A stretch of 64,000 nucleotides of DNA from Hyphomicrobiales bacterium (GCA_028869185.1 JAGWTA010000010.1:1-64000); one strand, 5' to 3'. Counted from the first letter of the stretch, positions 18,153-27,357 are shown. Notes: generated by a model from the sequence alone, not told the origin. Numbers and translations: made by a program.

Positions 18153-20039
18153 TCAACGCAGCGCGGCTGTGATGCGCGGCACTTTCTGCTCTGCGTTGAG
18201 GTCCCAGCCCCTGGCGAGCAACGGATCGAAACGCGAACCGGCCGAAGCGTCAAAGGCATGACCCTTGCGCGAGGGCTGCGCGGGCGCCGCGCCTGCTTCG
18301 CCGTTGGCGGCGGCGACGACAGCCTCACGCGGCGGTCCGTCGACGGGCTGCGGCGCATGATCGACGATATCGCGCGGCAGCGGCGCATTCTCGTCGATGT
18401 CGGCCAGCCCATATTTTGCGGCGCGCGCCTTCTGTCCCGCAAGGATAGCGGGCGAAACGGGATAGGAATCGACGCCCTCGGCGGCAGAAGCAGGCGCCGC
18501 GCGCTCGTCTGCCACAGGGGCTGTGGCTTGCGTGTCGTAGGCGAGCGTCGGCGACGCGGTGGCGGCCGCCAGAAGCTTTGGATCGATTTTCGGCGGCGCG
18601 TCGACAGCATGCGCGTCGGGATCGGCGGCGCTCGCGCCATACCAGTCGACCGGCGGCGCGCTGGGCTGCGAAGCCTCCGATTCAGCAGCCTGCGCCTTGG
18701 CGAGCGCAACCAGTTGCTTCATCGGCGGCATGACCGGCGAAACATACGCCATCGCGCGCTGCGTCGGCTGCAAACGCGCTTCCGGCGGCGCGACTGAAGC
18801 GGTCCTGAACCGTTCGATATCGCCGAATGCAAACCCTCCGGCGTCGCTGCGCTGCCCTGGTCGGGGCGCTGCGCCATCGGCGGGCGCCGTCGCCGGCGGT
18901 TCAGCCGCCTTCTGGTCGCGCTCGATCTGGCGCCATCTCGTCACGTTGCGCGAGTGCTGGTCCAGCGTCTCGGCGAAAATATGCCCGCCAGTGCCGTCGG
19001 CGACGAAATACAGATCTTTCGTGCGGGACGGATTGGCGACCGCTTCCATGGCGGCGCGGCCGGGATTGGCGATGGGGCCAGGCGGCAGGCCGTCGATGGC
19101 GTAAGTGTTGTAAGGCGTCCAGCGGTCGATTTCCGAACGCAGCAAACCGCGGCCCAGCGTGCCCTTGCCGCCGACGATGCCGTAAATGATCGTCGGGTCG
19201 GATTGCAGGCGCATGTGCTTCTGCAGGCGGTTGATGAAAACGCCGGCGACGCGGGGCCGCTCGTCGGCCTTGCCGGTTTCTTTCTCGACGATCGAGGCGA
19301 GCGTCACGAGTTCGAACGGCGTGCGCAGCGGCAAATCGGGACTGCGGCGCGCCCAGATCTGCTTCAGCGCATTGTCCTGCGCCTGCTGCATCTTGCGCAG
19401 GAGATCGCTGCGCGACATGCCGCGCGACACGCGGTAGGTGTCCGGCAGCAAGGCGCCTTCCTTGGGCACTTCCATCACGTCGCCCGCCAGAAAGTCGTAA
19501 TCGCGCAAGCGCTCGACGATCTGCTGGCTCGTGAGACCCTCGGGGATCGGCACCGAGTGCAGGATTTGCCTGCCATTGACCAGAGTGTCCATCACGTCAT
19601 GCAGGCTGGCGTTCTGCTTGAACAGATATTCGCCCGCCTTCATGCGGTTGCGGTTCTTTTCAAGAAAAAGCTGAAGGTTGAACAGCGTCGGACTGTCGAT
19701 GACGCCCTCGGTGTTCAGCGTGGCGATAATGTCGCCGACGTCGGTGCCCGGCGGGATGAACACCACCTTGTCCTGCCCCAACGGGCCGGGCTCGGCCATC
19801 TGGCGCATCAGCATCACGTAGCCGAAGCCTGCGCCCAGCGCCAGGATCAGCAGAAAGCTCAGAAAGCCGGAAACAGCCGACAAAGCGCCCTCGCGCCGTT
19901 TTTTCTTCTTGGGCGGCGGCGGCGGCGCATCGGGTTGCAGGGCGTCGTTGGGGCTTTTCAGGGCGCGGCGGCGCGCCATGAAACCGCCGCTCGGCGCGGG
20001 CTCCTTCGCAACCTCCGGGTCGGGATCCGGCGAACTCAT
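18153..20039 (-). CDS. mltG: Endolytic murein transglycosylase MltG with long C-terminal extension
   Basis: 628 aa; typical MltG is 340-400 aa. Inner-membrane enzyme that cleaves nascent glycan strands. A cytoplasmic Pro/Lys-rich N-terminus (KKKKRR at 44-49) leads into one membrane segment (about 55-77), then a LysM-like region and the YceG catalytic domain with the glutamate of LASIVEKETGK (Glu252, equivalent to E. coli Glu218 by motif) and LQSDPTIIYG. Residues from about 390 to the end are a low-complexity Ala/Pro-rich extension with no recognised domain. The start fits a family-like cytoplasmic tail. Confidence 0.92.
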   Translation of the reverse strand: MSSPDPDPEVAKEPAPSGGFMARRRALKSPNDALQPDAPPPPPKKKKRREGALSAVSGFLSFLLILALGAGFGYVMLMRQMAEPGPLGQDKVVFIPPGTDVGDIIATLNTEGVIDSPTLFNLQLFLEKNRNRMKAGEYLFKQNASLHDVMDTLVNGRQILHSVPIPEGLTSQQIVERLRDYDFLAGDVMEVPKEGALLPDTYRVSRGMSRSDLLRKMQQAQDNALKQIWARRSPDLPLRTPFELVTLASIVEKETGKADERPRVAGVFINRLQKHMRLQSDPTIIYGIVGGKGTLGRGLLRSEIDRWTPYNTYAIDGLPPGPIANPGRAAMEAVANPSRTKDLYFVADGTGGHIFAETLDQHSRNVTRWRQIERDQKAAEPPATAPADGAAPRPGQRSDAGGFAFGDIERFRTASVAPPEARLQPTQRAMAYVSPVMPPMKQLVALAKAQAAESEASQPSAPPVDWYGASAADPDAHAVDAPPKIDPKLLAAATASPTLAYDTQATAPVADERAAPASAAEGVDSYPVSPAILAGQKARAAKYGLADIDENAPLPRDIVDHAPQPVDGPPREAVVAAANGEAGAAPAQPSRKGHAFDASAGSRFDPLLARGWDLNAEQKVPRITAALR

Positions 20040-20141
20040 CGGTCAATCCATGTTCTGGAGGTCTGACCCCCGGCACAAATTCTGTAACGCAGCGCCATTC
20101 GAAAAATATTCGAAATTCCCGCGCATGCTAATGCATTTTAT

Positions 20142-20162
20142 GGCGAAATCAGGGATTTCGCC
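20142..20162 (-). terminator. Stem-loop after fabF
   Basis: A perfect 9-bp stem (GGCGAAATC paired with GATTTCGCC, 3-base loop) begins four bases after the fabF stop. On the minus strand it is followed by an AT-rich stretch (ATAAAATGCATTAG), not a clean T-run, so it may be a weak terminator or an RNA-stabilising hairpin before mltG. Confidence 0.45.
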
Positions 20163-20165
20163 GTG

Positions 20166-21440
20166 TCAATGGGCGCGATCGTGGCGCGCGAAAATCAGCG
20201 AGGCGTTGGTGCCGCCGAAGCCGAAGGAATTCGACAGCGCCACGTCGATCTTGCGCTTGCGCGCCTGCAGCGGCACCAGATCGAGCTTCGTCTCATAGGC
20301 CGGGTTTTCAAGATTGAGCGTCGGTGGCGCGACCTGATCGCGCATGGCGAGAATCGAGAAAATCGCCTCCACGGCGCCCGCGGCGCCGAGCAGGTGGCCG
20401 ATGGCGGATTTGGTGGAAGACATGGACACGTCGCTCGCCGCATTGCCGAGCACGCGCTCGACCGCGCCAAGTTCGATCCCGTCGGCCATGGTCGAGGTGC
20501 CATGCGCGTTCACATAGTCGATGTCGGAGGGCAGCACGCCCGCGCGCTTGATGGCCGCCTGCATGCAGCGATAGGCGCCGTCGCCATCCTCGGAGGGCGC
20601 GGTGATGTGATAGGCGTCGCCCGACAGGCCATAGCCGATCAGCTCAGCGTAAATCTTCGCGCCACGCGCCTTGGCGTGCTCGAGCGATTCCAGAACCAGT
20701 GCGCCGGCGCCCTCGCCCATGACGAAGCCGTCGCGGTCGCGATCATAGGGACGCGAGCCCCGCGAGGGCTGGTCGTTGAAGGCAGTGCACAGGGCCTTGC
20801 AGGCCGCAAAGCCCGCAATGCCGATGCGGCAGATCGCCGATTCGGCGCCGCCCGCCACCATCACGTCGGCGTCGCCGAGCGCGATCAGACGGGCCGCATC
20901 GCCAATGGCGTGCGCGCCGGACGAGCAAGCCGTCACCACCGCATGATTGGGGCCTTTCAGCCCGTGTGCGATGGAAACATAGCCAGAGGCCAGATTGATG
21001 AGTCGTCCGGGAATGAAGAAGGGCGAGACGCGGCGCGGCCCCTTCTCTTTCAGCAGCAGGGCGGTGTCGGCGATGCCCGACAGGCCGCCGATGCCGGCGC
21101 CGAACATGACGCCTGTCGAAATCTGCTGTTCGCGGGTTTCGGGTTTCCATTGCGCGTCGGCCAGAGCCTGCGTCGAGGCGGCCATTGCGTAGAGGATGAA
21201 GTCGTCGACCTTGCGCTGCTCTTTCGGCTCCATCCACTGATCGGGATTGAAAGTGCCGTTCGCGCCGTCGCCACGGGGTATATAGGCAGCGATCTGACAG
21301 GGCAGATCGCTGGCCTCGAATGTGTCGATACGGCGAAAACCGTTCTCGCCGGCGATGAGCCGGCGCCAGCTTGTCTCCACATCTCCGCCTAACGGCGAAA
21401 CCATGCCGAGACCGGTGACGACGACCCTGCGCAAAGTCAT
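20166..21440 (-). CDS. fabF: Beta-ketoacyl-ACP synthase II
   Basis: 424 aa. Condenses malonyl-ACP with acyl-ACP in fatty acid elongation. The thiolase-fold catalytic triad is complete: Cys172 in TACSSG, His313 in NAHGTST and His349 in KSAIGHLLGAAG. The C-terminal NSFGFGGTNASL is intact. The gene lies 11 bases after acpP on the same strand, its usual partner, and is followed by a hairpin and mltG. Confidence 0.97.
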   Translation of the reverse strand: MTLRRVVVTGLGMVSPLGGDVETSWRRLIAGENGFRRIDTFEASDLPCQIAAYIPRGDGANGTFNPDQWMEPKEQRKVDDFILYAMAASTQALADAQWKPETREQQISTGVMFGAGIGGLSGIADTALLLKEKGPRRVSPFFIPGRLINLASGYVSIAHGLKGPNHAVVTACSSGAHAIGDAARLIALGDADVMVAGGAESAICRIGIAGFAACKALCTAFNDQPSRGSRPYDRDRDGFVMGEGAGALVLESLEHAKARGAKIYAELIGYGLSGDAYHITAPSEDGDGAYRCMQAAIKRAGVLPSDIDYVNAHGTSTMADGIELGAVERVLGNAASDVSMSSTKSAIGHLLGAAGAVEAIFSILAMRDQVAPPTLNLENPAYETKLDLVPLQARKRKIDVALSNSFGFGGTNASLIFARHDRAH

Positions 21441-21451
21441 GGGCGCTGGCC

Positions 21452-21691
21452 TTAGGCGGCCTTGGCCTTTTCGAGGAATTTCACGGCGTCGCCGACGGTG
21501 ACGATCGACTCAGCGGCGTCATCGGGGATTTCCACGCCGAATTCTTCCTCGAAGGCCATGACCAGCTCGACCGTGTCGAGCGAATCGGCGCCGAGATCTT
21601 CAATGAAATTGGCGTTGTCGACCACCTTTTCCGGCTCGACGCCGAGATGCTCGACGACGATCTTCTTCACGCGCTCGGCGACATCGCTCAT
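21452..21691 (-). CDS. acpP: Acyl carrier protein
   Basis: 79 aa, strongly acidic. Carries the growing acyl chain on a phosphopantetheine arm attached to Ser37 in [11 protein letters not shown]. Sequence matches the housekeeping type II fatty acid synthesis ACP. AAGGA precedes the ATG. In most relatives fabG lies just upstream; here fabG is 4.9 kb away, beyond a block of five plus-strand genes. Confidence 0.98.
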   Translation of the reverse strand: MSDVAERVKKIVVEHLGVEPEKVVDNANFIEDLGADSLDTVELVMAFEEEFGVEIPDDAAESIVTVGDAVKFLEKAKAA

Positions 21692-21945
21692 GGTCAGGTT
21701 CCTTGTCCCGTTTTCCGTTGTTCCACTCGTGGGCTAAACGGCTGCGCACGGACTTTCAAGCCCTGCTTTGGCCGTCAGCGAGGCTCGTCCCCTGAATTGC
21801 GTCAAAGGTTCGAGCCGTCCACGGAAGGCGGCGGAATAGCATGAATGGCGGGGGGAGCGCCAGTGGCTGGGCGGCGCAGTCGAAACGTCGACGCTGCGGC
21901 GGCCGCGCGCCACAATCTGGCGCGGCTTTGGCTTATGCTGGAGCC
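21692..21945. promoter_or_regulatory. Divergent acpP / response regulator intergenic region
   Basis: A 254-base spacer between the divergent acpP and response-regulator starts. It must drive acpP, one of the most highly expressed genes, and the two-component operon. No direct repeat that would mark a regulator box was found by eye. The inferred breakpoint of the five-gene block lies here. Confidence 0.35.
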
Positions 21946-22605
21946 ATGCGCGTCCTGCTCGTGGAAGACGATCCGATGATTGGCCAGGCTCTGGTCGCTG
22001 GTCTCAGAGCCGCCGGCATGGCGGTCGATTGGGCGCGCGACGGGCTGGCGGGCCAATCGGCGCTCGCTGACGGAGCCTATGCGATCGCCCTGCTCGACCT
22101 CGCGCTGCCGGGACTTGATGGTCTGACCCTGCTCCAGCGCGCGCGGCGTGGCGGCGTCGAGACGCCCGTCCTCGTCATTACGGCGCGCGATGGGCTGGAC
22201 GACCGGGTCGCGGGCCTCGATCTCGGCGCAGACGATTATCTGGTCAAACCGTTCGAAATGCGGGAACTGCAGGCGCGCATGCGCGCCCTGTTGCGCCGGC
22301 GGGCCGGCCGCGCCGCTGCGCTGCTGTCGGCCGGTTCGACCGAACTCAACACCGAGACGCATGAAATGACCCGGCCTGGCGCCGCCGCCGTTCTGCCGGC
22401 GCGCGAATATGCCTTGATGCTTGCGCTGCTCGAGCGTCCCGGTCGCATTTTGTCGCGCGCGCAAATCGAGGAGCGGATCTACGGCTGGGGCGAGGAAGTC
22501 GAGAGCAACGCCGTCGATGTGCTCATTCACTCGATCCGGCGCAAATTCGGCAAGGACGCCATTCTCAATGTTCGGGGCGCCGGCTGGCTGGCGCCGAAGA
22601 CATGA
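21946..22605 (+). CDS. OmpR-family response regulator (QseB/PmrA-like)
   Basis: 219 aa. Receiver domain with acidic pair EDD at 7-9, phospho-acceptor Asp51 and Lys101 (DYLVKPF), then a winged-helix DNA-binding domain ending in DVLIHSIRRKFG and RGAGW. The ATG at 21946 (MRVLLVEDDP) is chosen over an upstream in-frame start because GGAG precedes it and the receiver starts there. The stop overlaps the histidine kinase ATG by four bases. It probably controls the genes that follow (PepSY and DUF347), as such clusters usually do; that is inference. Confidence 0.94.
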   Translation: MRVLLVEDDPMIGQALVAGLRAAGMAVDWARDGLAGQSALADGAYAIALLDLALPGLDGLTLLQRARRGGVETPVLVITARDGLDDRVAGLDLGADDYLVKPFEMRELQARMRALLRRRAGRAAALLSAGSTELNTETHEMTRPGAAAVLPAREYALMLALLERPGRILSRAQIEERIYGWGEEVESNAVDVLIHSIRRKFGKDAILNVRGAGWLAPKT

Positions 22606-23909
22606 CCACGTCGCTGCGGCGCACGGCTCTCGGCTGGACGACGGCGCTTTTGACGGCCGTCGGCGCGCTGGCCATCGTCATCGCCTATATCTATGCGCGG
22701 CAGGAAGCCGCCGAGTTTCTCGACGGGCAGTTGCGACAGATCGCGCTCTATGCGGGCGTCGATATCGGCCCTGCCAGCGCGCCCGACGCGACAGATCGCG
22801 ATCCCGAGGACAGGTTCGCGATCACAATCTGGAACGCGCAGGGCGTCGTCGTCCGCCGCTCGCTGCCCCGCATCGTCATCCCGCAAGGGCCGCCGGGCTT
22901 TTCTGACGCGAGCGCCGATGGCGAGCGCTGGCGGGTCTATACGCTCGCCGGCAAAGGCGGCAGCGTGCAGGTCGCCCAGCGCGAAACCGTGCGGACGGAA
23001 ATAGCGGGCAGCGCGGCCATCGCCGCCGCTGCGCCGATCCTGATCGTTATTCCGCTGTCCTGGCTTGTGGTCGGCTGGGCGCTCAATCGCGTGCTGGGCC
23101 GGCTGGATGGGCTGGCGACGGCGATCGCCCAGCGAAGCGCGACAACGAGCGAGCCGATCGCCGTTTATGACGCGCCTTCGGAGGTCGCGCCGCTCATCGA
23201 AAGCATGAATGGCCTGATCGCGCGACTTCGCGCCGCTGTCGAAGCGCAGCAACGCTTTGTCGCTGACGCAGCGCATGAGTTGCGCACGCCCCTGGCCGCG
23301 ATGCAGATCCAAGCCGACAATCTTGCGGAAGGCGGCGACGAACGCGCGCAGGCTCTTTCGGCGGGCGTGAAACGGGCCGGCGCGCTGGTCGATCAGCTCT
23401 TGAGGCTCGCAAGGCTCGACGCGCCACAGGTTGCGCGCCTTGCGCGCGTCGGCATCGGCGAAACGCTGCTGGACTGTATCGCCGATGTGGCGCCGCTCGC
23501 TGCGCGCCGCGACATCGACATTGGCGCGCATATCGCAGCGCCGGCGGCTTGCGATGCGGTCGAGGGCGATGTGCGCGCGCTGCTCGCCGCGCTGATCGAC
23601 AACGCCGTTCGCTACACGGGGCTAGGCGGGACCGTCGATGTGACGCTCGGATTCGAGGGCGTGCGACCAATCGTCGAAATCGTCGATAATGGCGCGGGGT
23701 TGCCGCAAGGCGCGGAGGCGCGGATTTTCGACCGTTTCTATCGCGCCGACGCGAGCGTTGCGGAAGGGTCCGGGCTCGGCCTTGCGATCGCGCGGCGCAT
23801 CGCCGATCGGTACGCGATCGGGCTGACCGTCGAAAATCGCGCGGACGGGGTCACGGGCGCTGTCGCGCGGGTCGTTTTCCCGCCGCTGACGCCAGACCAG
23901 CAAGGCTAA
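22602..23909 (+). CDS. Sensor histidine kinase (QseC/PmrB-like)
   Basis: 435 aa. Two membrane segments (about 10-31 and 137-161) enclose a periplasmic sensor of about 105 residues with no recognised ligand fold. A HAMP-like linker leads to the dimerisation helix with phospho-acceptor His225 in FVADAAHELRTPLAAM. The ATPase domain has an N box (LIDNAVRYTG), G1 (VDNGAGLP) and G2 (SGLGLAIARRIADRY). Acidic clusters in the sensor (DATDRDPED) could bind cations, which is speculative. Coupled by ATGA to the response regulator. Confidence 0.94.
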   Translation: MTTSLRRTALGWTTALLTAVGALAIVIAYIYARQEAAEFLDGQLRQIALYAGVDIGPASAPDATDRDPEDRFAITIWNAQGVVVRRSLPRIVIPQGPPGFSDASADGERWRVYTLAGKGGSVQVAQRETVRTEIAGSAAIAAAAPILIVIPLSWLVVGWALNRVLGRLDGLATAIAQRSATTSEPIAVYDAPSEVAPLIESMNGLIARLRAAVEAQQRFVADAAHELRTPLAAMQIQADNLAEGGDERAQALSAGVKRAGALVDQLLRLARLDAPQVARLARVGIGETLLDCIADVAPLAARRDIDIGAHIAAPAACDAVEGDVRALLAALIDNAVRYTGLGGTVDVTLGFEGVRPIVEIVDNGAGLPQGAEARIFDRFYRADASVAEGSGLGLAIARRIADRYAIGLTVENRADGVTGAVARVVFPPLTPDQQG

Positions 23910-24001
23910 TTCGCTCCTAAGTCTCGCGTCGTAAACGCTGCGCCTGCGACGCCCGCTCTGGCGGGCGACGCCTTATCGGGCGGGGGCCAGATGGAGCAAC
24001 C

Positions 24002-24319
24002 ATGCATATGACGAAAACACGGCGCGCGCGCGCACTCGGCCTGACGGCGCTGATGCTGGCCAGCGCCGCTCCGGCCCTTGCCTATACGGGCCAGAAACTG
24101 GCCGGCAAAGCCAAGGTCAGCATCGCAGAGGCGCGGGCGATCGCGCTGAAAGCGCATGCTGGTCGGATTACCGACCAGGAACTGGAGCGCGAGGCTGGCG
24201 GCAGCGGCTTGCGCTATTCCTTCGATATCCGGCGCAAAGGCATCACGCAGGAAGTCGGCGTCGACGCTGCGACAGGCAAGGTTCTCGAAAACAAGCCGGA
24301 AGGCCGCAACCCCGATTGA
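24002..24319 (+). CDS. Exported PepSY-domain protein
   Basis: 105 aa. Signal peptide (TRRARALGLTALMLASAAPALA) followed by a single PepSY domain: KVSIAEARAIALKAHAGRITDQELERE, then a strand pair and GVDAATGKVLE. PepSY proteins are periplasmic and are thought to modulate proteases or sense ligands. GGAG lies upstream of the ATG. Located between the kinase and the DUF347 gene, a grouping seen in other proteobacteria; it may be a target or accessory sensor of the two-component system. Confidence 0.88.
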   Translation: MHMTKTRRARALGLTALMLASAAPALAYTGQKLAGKAKVSIAEARAIALKAHAGRITDQELEREAGGSGLRYSFDIRRKGITQEVGVDAATGKVLENKPEGRNPD

Positions 24320-24376
24320 ACGTCGAGCGCGCGCGCCCGCGCCCCGCGGGCGCCCCCTATTGAGGATCAGAAAGCC

Positions 24377-25180
24377 ATGAAAGACGACGTCGCAACTGCC
24401 GCCGTCAGCAAAATTCCGGAAGTCACGCTCGGTTTCTGGATCATCAAGATTCTCGCCACCACGCTGGGCGAAACCGGCGGGGACGCCGTGACGATGAGCA
24501 TGCTGCACGCGGACAAAAACGCACAGAACGGCGGCTACCTGATCGGAACCGCGATCTTCCTCGTTTTGTTCATCGCCGCCGTGGGCGCGCAGATCGTCGC
24601 GAAGAAGTTCAATCCGTGGATTTACTGGACCGCTATCGTCGCTTCGACGACGGTTGGCACGACGATGGCCGACTTCGCGGACCGCTCGCTCGGCATCGGT
24701 TATTCCGGAGGTTCGGCGATGCTGCTTGCGCTGCTGGCCGGATCGCTCGCACTCTGGCGCTGGTCGGAAGGTTCGGTCTCCGTCGACACCGTCGCGACCC
24801 CGCGCGTCGAGGCGTTCTATTGGGTGACGATCCTGTTCTCGCAGACGCTCGGCACGGCGCTCGGCGACTGGATGGCGGATACGAATGCGCTCGGGTTCGG
24901 CAGCGGCGCGCTGGTTTTTGCTGCGGCCATCGCCGTTGTGGCTGCGCTCTATTTCCTAACCGATGTTTCGCGCGTTCTCCTGTTCTGGATGGCCTTCATT
25001 CTCACGCGCCCGCTGGGCGCGACAGTCGGCGATCTTCTCGACAAGCCGCATGCGCTTGGCGGACTCGCGCTGAGCCGAACCTATGCGTCGATTTTCCTGC
25101 TTGTTGCGATCATCGCCCTGATCGGCATCATCCCGCAAAGGCCCGGACGCCATCCGGCGGCGCAAGGACACAAGGATTGA
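24377..25180 (+). CDS. DUF347 / COG4705 repeat membrane protein
   Basis: 267 aa, about eight hydrophobic segments arranged as four repeats. Each repeat has a polar motif of the form T-x-G-E/T-x-x-x-D inside a helix pair: TTLGETGGDAVT, TTVGTTMADFAD, QTLGTALGDWMAD and RPLGATVGDLLD. This is the DUF347 repeat of COG4705 proteins. The repeated acidic residues within helices suggest a cation or small-solute transporter, but function is not established. Gene order places it under the adjacent two-component system. Confidence 0.87.
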   Translation: MKDDVATAAVSKIPEVTLGFWIIKILATTLGETGGDAVTMSMLHADKNAQNGGYLIGTAIFLVLFIAAVGAQIVAKKFNPWIYWTAIVASTTVGTTMADFADRSLGIGYSGGSAMLLALLAGSLALWRWSEGSVSVDTVATPRVEAFYWVTILFSQTLGTALGDWMADTNALGFGSGALVFAAAIAVVAALYFLTDVSRVLLFWMAFILTRPLGATVGDLLDKPHALGGLALSRTYASIFLLVAIIALIGIIPQRPGRHPAAQGHKD

Positions 25181-25332
25181 TCGCGCCCCGCCGAACCGGG
25201 AGGTGACCTTTAGCCGCGCAATGCGCTAGGTTCGCGCGCATTCAACGGAAAGGCCATGGATCAAGCAATTGCCTGCGCCCGCTCTTGCGCCCCGGTTGCG
25301 CCAGCGCGCATTCCGCCTGCGGGAGCTGCGCG

Positions 25333-26595
25333 ATGACGACATCCAAAACGCTCTGGCGGATCGTGCGATTCAGCCGAAAAATCTGGGTTCGCGCCGCGCT
25401 GTACAGCTTGCTTGCGGTTGCAGCGGCGCTGCTGGCGCTCGTGCTCAAGCCTTATGTTCCCGACGATCTGCCCACCGCCATCGGCGCCGACGCCGTCGAC
25501 AGCCTGTTGACAATCCTCGGATCGTCGATGCTGGCGGTGACGACCTTCACGCTCAACATCATGGTGTCGTCCTACGCGTCGGCTGCCGGAGCGGCCACGC
25601 CGCGCGCGACGGGCCTCCTGATCGAAGACGATACGTCGCAATCGGTGCTGGCGACGTTTCTGGGGTCGTTCCTCTACAGCCTCATCGGCCTGATCATTCT
25701 GCGGACGGGGCTCTACGGCGCGCATGGCCGCGTCGTGCTGTTCGGCTTCACCGTTTTCGTGATCCTGACGATTACCGTCACCTTTCTGCGGTGGATCAAC
25801 CGCCTTTCCACGCTCGGGCGCATTCAGGACACGCTGAGCCGCGTGGAAGATGCAGCGCGCGAGGCGCTGAACTGGCGCGTCGCCAATCCCTATTTCGGCG
25901 GAATGCCGCTGCAGGAAATTCCGGCCGATGCGGAGCCAATCTACTCGCGCGCCATCGGTTATGTTTCGCATGTGGACGCTGGCGCGCTCAGCAGCCTTGC
26001 CTCGGATTTCGACGGGGACCTCTACCTCATTGCGACCCCCGGCGCTTTCGTGGAACCCTCTTCGCCTGTCGCCTATGTCAGAGGCAAGAATCCGCCCAAG
26101 GAGACGGGCGCGCTCGATGATTGCATCACCATCGAGAACGAACGCACCTATTCGCAGGATCCGCGATTTGGCGTCATCGTCCTCTCCGAAATCGCCTCGC
26201 GCGCGCTCTCGCCAGCCGTCAACGATCCCGGCACGGCGATCGACGTGCTCGGCCGTCTCGTGCGCGTTCTGTCCGATCTCGGCGGCGCTGCCGACGAAGG
26301 CATGCCTCTTTATGAAAATCTCTATGTGCCGCGGCTGCGCACGCACGACCTGTTCAATGACGCCTTCCGCGCCATAGGGCGCGATGGCGCAGGTCTTGTG
26401 GAAGTTGCGATACGCCTGCAGAAATCCCTGCGCATGCTCGCGCGCACGGGCATCGCGCATTTCGAGAGCGCCGCCACAGAACAGTCCCAGATCGCGCTGC
26501 ACCACGCCGAAAAGGCGCTGGCCGTCGACGAGGACAAGGCGATCGTGCGGGCGCTGGCGGCGTCCGTCGCCGCGCAGGCGAGCCGGGCGCCGTGA
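25333..26595 (+). CDS. DUF2254 membrane protein
   Basis: 420 aa. Four hydrophobic segments in the N-terminal half, with the family motif LTILGSSMLAVTTFTLNIMVSSYASAA, then a large soluble C-terminal domain containing DFDGDLYLIATPGAFVEPSSPVAYV and the conserved EIASRALSPAVNDPGTAIDVL block. These fit DUF2254, a widespread predicted membrane family of unknown function. The ATG at 25333 (MTTSKTLWRI) has GGGAG upstream. The gene converges on fabG with only 21 bases between stops and is the last gene of the plus-strand block. Confidence 0.86.
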   Translation: MTTSKTLWRIVRFSRKIWVRAALYSLLAVAAALLALVLKPYVPDDLPTAIGADAVDSLLTILGSSMLAVTTFTLNIMVSSYASAAGAATPRATGLLIEDDTSQSVLATFLGSFLYSLIGLIILRTGLYGAHGRVVLFGFTVFVILTITVTFLRWINRLSTLGRIQDTLSRVEDAAREALNWRVANPYFGGMPLQEIPADAEPIYSRAIGYVSHVDAGALSSLASDFDGDLYLIATPGAFVEPSSPVAYVRGKNPPKETGALDDCITIENERTYSQDPRFGVIVLSEIASRALSPAVNDPGTAIDVLGRLVRVLSDLGGAADEGMPLYENLYVPRLRTHDLFNDAFRAIGRDGAGLVEVAIRLQKSLRMLARTGIAHFESAATEQSQIALHHAEKALAVDEDKAIVRALAASVAAQASRAP

Positions 26596-26616
26596 AGGGG
26601 CGGCGCCCTCGCCCGT

Positions 26617-27357
26617 TCAGATCATCGCCATGCCGCCATTCACGTGCAGCGTCTGGCCCGTGACATATTGCGCCTCGGCGCTCGCCAGATAGACCACGGC
26701 GGCGGCCACATCCGCGCCAAGGCCGAGCTTGCCGGCCGGGACCTGCGCCAGAATGGCTTCCTTCTGCTTGTCGTTGAGCGCATCGGTCATCGGGCTTTCG
26801 ATAAAGCCGGGCGCCACGCAATTGACGGTGACGCCACGCGAAGCAACTTCGGCGGCAAGCGATTTCGACATGCCGATCATGCCGGCTTTCGAGGCGGCGT
26901 AATTACCCTGACCGGGGTTGCCGGTAACGCCCACGATCGAGGTGATCGAGACGATGCGGCCGGCGCGGCGACGCATCATGCCCTTGATGGCGGCGCGCGA
27001 CAGGCGAAAGGCGGCGCCCAGATTGACCGTCATGACCGCATCCCAGTCTTCATCCTTCATGCGCAGGAACAGTCCATCGCGCGTGAGGCCAGCGTTGTTG
27101 ACGAGAATGTCGAGGTGGCCGCCGAGCGCGGCCTCGGCCGCGGGGACCAGCGCCTCGACAGCGGCCTTGTCCGAAAGATCGCAGGGGGCGACATGCACCC
27201 GGCTGCCCAATTGCGCGGCGACCTTTTCCAGAGCCTCCTTGCGCGTGCCCGACAGCGCGACCGTTGCGCCCTGCTGGTGCAACGCCGCCGCGATTGCGGC
27301 GCCGATGCCGCCCGAGGCGCCGGTGACGAGCGCCGTTTTGCCGGTCAGATCAAACAT
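26617..27357 (-). CDS. fabG: 3-oxoacyl-ACP reductase
   Basis: 246 aa. NADPH-dependent reduction of 3-oxoacyl-ACP. SDR motifs: TGASGGIG cofactor loop (12-19), NNAG (87-90), and the catalytic Ser140-Tyr153-Lys157 set (ITS, NYAASKAG). The C-terminal QTLHVNGGMAMI is the FabG signature. The ATG at 27357 is chosen since it starts the canonical MFDLTGKTALVTG. Follows fabD by 92 bases. Confidence 0.97.
   Translation of the reverse strand: MFDLTGKTALVTGASGGIGAAIAAALHQQGATVALSGTRKEALEKVAAQLGSRVHVAPCDLSDKAAVEALVPAAEAALGGHLDILVNNAGLTRDGLFLRMKDEDWDAVMTVNLGAAFRLSRAAIKGMMRRRAGRIVSITSIVGVTGNPGQGNYAASKAGMIGMSKSLAAEVASRGVTVNCVAPGFIESPMTDALNDKQKEAILAQVPAGKLGLGADVAAAVVYLASAEAQYVTGQTLHVNGGMAMI

Noticed and set aside
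23951-23966. GCCCGC/GCGGGC stem-loop after the histidine kinase gene as a terminator
   Set aside because: Short stem with no T-run and a closely following same-strand gene; common by chance at this GC content.
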